A DNA stretch of 64,000 bases from Pseudomonas orientalis (GTDB lineage: Bacteria; Pseudomonadota; Gammaproteobacteria; Pseudomonadales; Pseudomonadaceae). The notes beneath the pieces were generated by a model. That model searched no databases, had not been told where the DNA came from, and saw only the letters and a list, made by a program, of their open reading frames with translations. This document shows, in pieces, positions 62,276-64,000 of the stretch. Positions within the stretch are counted from its first letter, which is position 1; every line of letters starts with the position of its first letter. A program made the position numbers and the translations under genes. Location of the stretch: contig NZ_CP094351.1 in the NCBI RefSeq assembly GCF_022807995.1, positions 1-64,000 on the forward strand, read 5' to 3'.

Positions 62276-62827
62276 ATGGCTGACTCCGTGCCTCTCAAAC
62301 GCCTGGTCACACGCCTGCTCATTCTGGTGCTGGCCATGTTCGCCTTTGGCTTCGCCCTGGTGCCGATTTACGACGTGATGTGCAAGGCGTTCGGTATCAA
62401 CGGCAAGACCGGCGGGCAATACGAGGGCGAGCAGGTCGTCGACCCGTCGCGCCAGGTGCGTGTGCAGTTTTTGTCCACCAACGCCATCGATATGGTCTGG
62501 GATTTCCATGCCAAGGCCGACGAAGTCGTGGTCAATCCGGGCGCTGTGACCGAGATGCTGTTTGTGGCCTACAACCCCACCGACAAACCGATGACCGCCC
62601 AGGCGGTGCCAAGCATTTCCCCGGCCGAAGCGGCGATGTATTTCCACAAGACCGAGTGCTTTTGCTTCACCCAGCAAGTGCTGCAGCCGGGCGAGCGTAT
62701 CGAGATGCCGGTGCGCTTTATCGTCGATCGCGCGATGCCCAGGGATGTGAAGCACTTGACCCTGGCCTACACGCTGTTCGATATCACCGCACGCCAGCCG
62801 CCCGGGGCGGCCCGCAGCGGCGGCTAG
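62276..62827 (+). CDS. ctaG: Cytochrome c oxidase copper assembly protein CtaG (Cox11)
   Basis: A membrane-anchored periplasmic copper chaperone that delivers Cu to CuB. The 183 residues (from ATG 62276; a GTG three codons earlier is possible) have a single N-terminal TM (LLILVLAMFAFGFALVPIYDVMC) and the copper site FHKTECFCFTQQ. No normal ribosome site is evident because the REPIN runs almost to the start; translation may rely on coupling or the few bases GTGTGTGGCC. Confidence 0.93.
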   Translation: MADSVPLKRLVTRLLILVLAMFAFGFALVPIYDVMCKAFGINGKTGGQYEGEQVVDPSRQVRVQFLSTNAIDMVWDFHAKADEVVVNPGAVTEMLFVAYNPTDKPMTAQAVPSISPAEAAMYFHKTECFCFTQQVLQPGERIEMPVRFIVDRAMPRDVKHLTLAYTLFDITARQPPGAARSGG

Positions 62828-62862
62828 CTACTGTTTGCCCGCTCAATCAGGAGAGCGAATAC

Positions 62863-63750
62863 ATGTCGACTCATGATACGTACTACGTACCGGCGCAAAG
62901 CAAATGGCCGATAATTGCCACGATTGGCCTGTTGGTCACCGTGTATGGACTGGCCGTGTGGTTCAACGACCTCAAGGCGCTACGCCCGGAATCCCACGGC
63001 CCGTGGATCTTTTTCGTCGGCGGTCTGTTGCTGGCCTACATGCTGTTCGGCTGGTTCGGCGCAGTGATCAAGGAAAGCCGTGCCGGTTTATACAGTGCGC
63101 AAATGGACCGTTCGTTCCGGTGGGGCATGAGCTGGTTCATTTTTTCCGAAGTGATGTTCTTCATCGCGTTCTTCGGCGCGCTGTTTTACGTGCGCACCTG
63201 GTCGGGGCCATGGTTGGCGGGCGAGGGGCCCAAGGGCATCGCGCATATGCTGTGGCCCAATTTCGAGTTCGCCTGGCCTTTGCTGAACAACCCGGACCCC
63301 AAGCTGTACCCGGCGCCCAAAGGCACCATCAGCCCGTGGGGCCTGCCGCTGGTCAACACCATCCTGCTGGTGAGCTCCAGCGTGACCATCACCATTGCCC
63401 ACCATGCCCTGCGCAAAGGGCATCGCGGCGCGCTGAAGCTCTGGCTGGCGCTGACCGTGCTGCTGGGCCTGGCGTTTCTCGGGTTCCAGGCCGAGGAATA
63501 CATCCACGCCTATAAAGAGTTGGGCCTGACGCTGGGGTCGGGCGTGTACGGCGCGACGTTTTTCATGCTCACCGGGTTTCACGGCGCCCACGTGACCATC
63601 GGCACGATCATTCTGTTTGTGATGCTGATGCGCATCCTTAAGGGGCATTTCAATGCCGAGCACCAGTTCGGTTTCGAGGCGGCCAGTTGGTATTGGCACT
63701 TCGTGGATGTGGTGTGGATCGGGCTGTTTTTCTTTGTGTATGTGCTGTGA
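62863..63750 (+). CDS. coxC: Cytochrome c oxidase subunit III
   Basis: A seven-TM accessory subunit of the oxidase. From ATG 62863 (AGGAGAGCGAATAC upstream) it has 295 residues, starting MSTHDTYYVPAQSKWPI, with FSEVMFFIAFFGALFY and the C-terminal HFVDVVWIGLFFFVYVL typical of subunit III. Last forward gene of the cox cluster in the window; further assembly genes are expected beyond the edge. Confidence 0.96.
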   Translation: MSTHDTYYVPAQSKWPIIATIGLLVTVYGLAVWFNDLKALRPESHGPWIFFVGGLLLAYMLFGWFGAVIKESRAGLYSAQMDRSFRWGMSWFIFSEVMFFIAFFGALFYVRTWSGPWLAGEGPKGIAHMLWPNFEFAWPLLNNPDPKLYPAPKGTISPWGLPLVNTILLVSSSVTITIAHHALRKGHRGALKLWLALTVLLGLAFLGFQAEEYIHAYKELGLTLGSGVYGATFFMLTGFHGAHVTIGTIILFVMLMRILKGHFNAEHQFGFEAASWYWHFVDVVWIGLFFFVYVL

Positions 63751-63756
63751 GCCGTT

Positions 63757-63960
63757 CTACCACGGCGCATGCGAGACCAACTGGCCGCTGAAAAAGCCCC
63801 AGGCGATCAGCCCCACGGTGATTGCGGCCAACACCACACGTACGGTCAGGGCAGTGACGAGGCGGTTGGAATGTCCCGCGTCCTTGACCAGAAAGAACAA
63901 GCCACTGAACAGGCTCGCAACGGTCGCGATCAGCATCAGGGCAATGGCGGCTTTGAGCAT
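63757..63960 (-). CDS. Twin transmembrane protein (DUF2909-like)
   Basis: A 67-residue protein with two hydrophobic segments (AIALMLIATVASLFSGLFFLV and VRVVLAAITVGLIAWGFF), convergent to coxC with 6 bp between stops. This small antiparallel gene occurs at the same place in P. aeruginosa. Function unknown. The remaining 40 bp at the window edge show no gene. Confidence 0.8.
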   Translation of the reverse strand: MLKAAIALMLIATVASLFSGLFFLVKDAGHSNRLVTALTVRVVLAAITVGLIAWGFFSGQLVSHAPW

Positions 63961-64000
63961 GGTCTGGCTCCGGGCTGTAGGGAGAGGGGCAATGAAATCC

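Overview
The window is a replication-origin-proximal chromosome segment from a fluorescent Pseudomonas, most likely of the P. fluorescens group. Three things point there: the dnaA-dnaN-recF-gyrB start, a gene order matching the first ~110 genes of P. aeruginosa (glyS-glyQ-tag, trkA-rsmB-fmt-def-tsaP-dprA-tsaC-qor-hemF-aroE, betC, trpBA/trpI, prlC, cox operon), and many REP/REPIN palindromes of the GTGGGAGGGGGCTTGCCCCC type. No tRNA, rRNA, phage, transposase or CRISPR was seen.

1-6.3 kb: replication block (dnaA, dnaN, recF, gyrB). Two exact parS-type ParB sites lie inside recF and a third, near-exact one follows gyrB. 6.3-9.8 kb: a divergent two-component pair (OmpR-type regulator; CHASE2 histidine kinase) inserted between gyrB and the acyltransferase gene that follows it in P. 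aeruginosa. The kinase appears translationally coupled to a 19-codon leader ORF. 9.9-20.5 kb: lysophospholipid acyltransferase, gmhB, glyS, glyQ, tag, lipid A acyltransferase, a TPR protein, trkA, rsmB, fmt and def. 20.7-26.2 kb: a TsaP-like protein lacking its LysM domain, dprA, tsaC, qor, hemF (with an Anr/Dnr-type box) and aroE.

26.3-38.1 kb: accessory metabolism. It holds a SulP permease, a choline-type binding protein with choline sulfatase and a LysR regulator, a DOPA-dioxygenase-like protein, the galactonate operon dgoK-dgoA-dgoD with transporter dgoT, and a berberine-bridge-type flavoprotein. 38.3-41.3 kb: trpBA with divergent trpI. 41.3-50 kb: small stress and envelope genes (DUF883, dodecin, two DUF1161 proteins, LLM oxidoreductase, OsmC, two lipoproteins, HAD phosphatase, gamma-carbonic-anhydrase fold, prlC, yheV).

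50-64 kb: a repeat-rich gap containing a 70-bp tandem duplication and an 89-bp three-way-junction palindrome, then a three-subunit membrane gluconate dehydrogenase, a radical SAM gene behind a near-perfect LexA box, a beta-carbonic anhydrase with a SulP transporter (likely bicarbonate), an uncharacterised gene, and the aa3 cytochrome oxidase operon coxB-coxA-ctaG-coxC, which is interrupted by a REPIN. The final gene is a small twin-membrane-segment protein.

No wholly new multi-gene system was evident. The best leads are regulatory and structural: the parS cluster, nested REPINs, the three-way-junction repeat, the coupled leader ORF, the LysM-less TsaP and the SOS-linked radical SAM gene. All assignments were made by reading the sequence; no database search was run.
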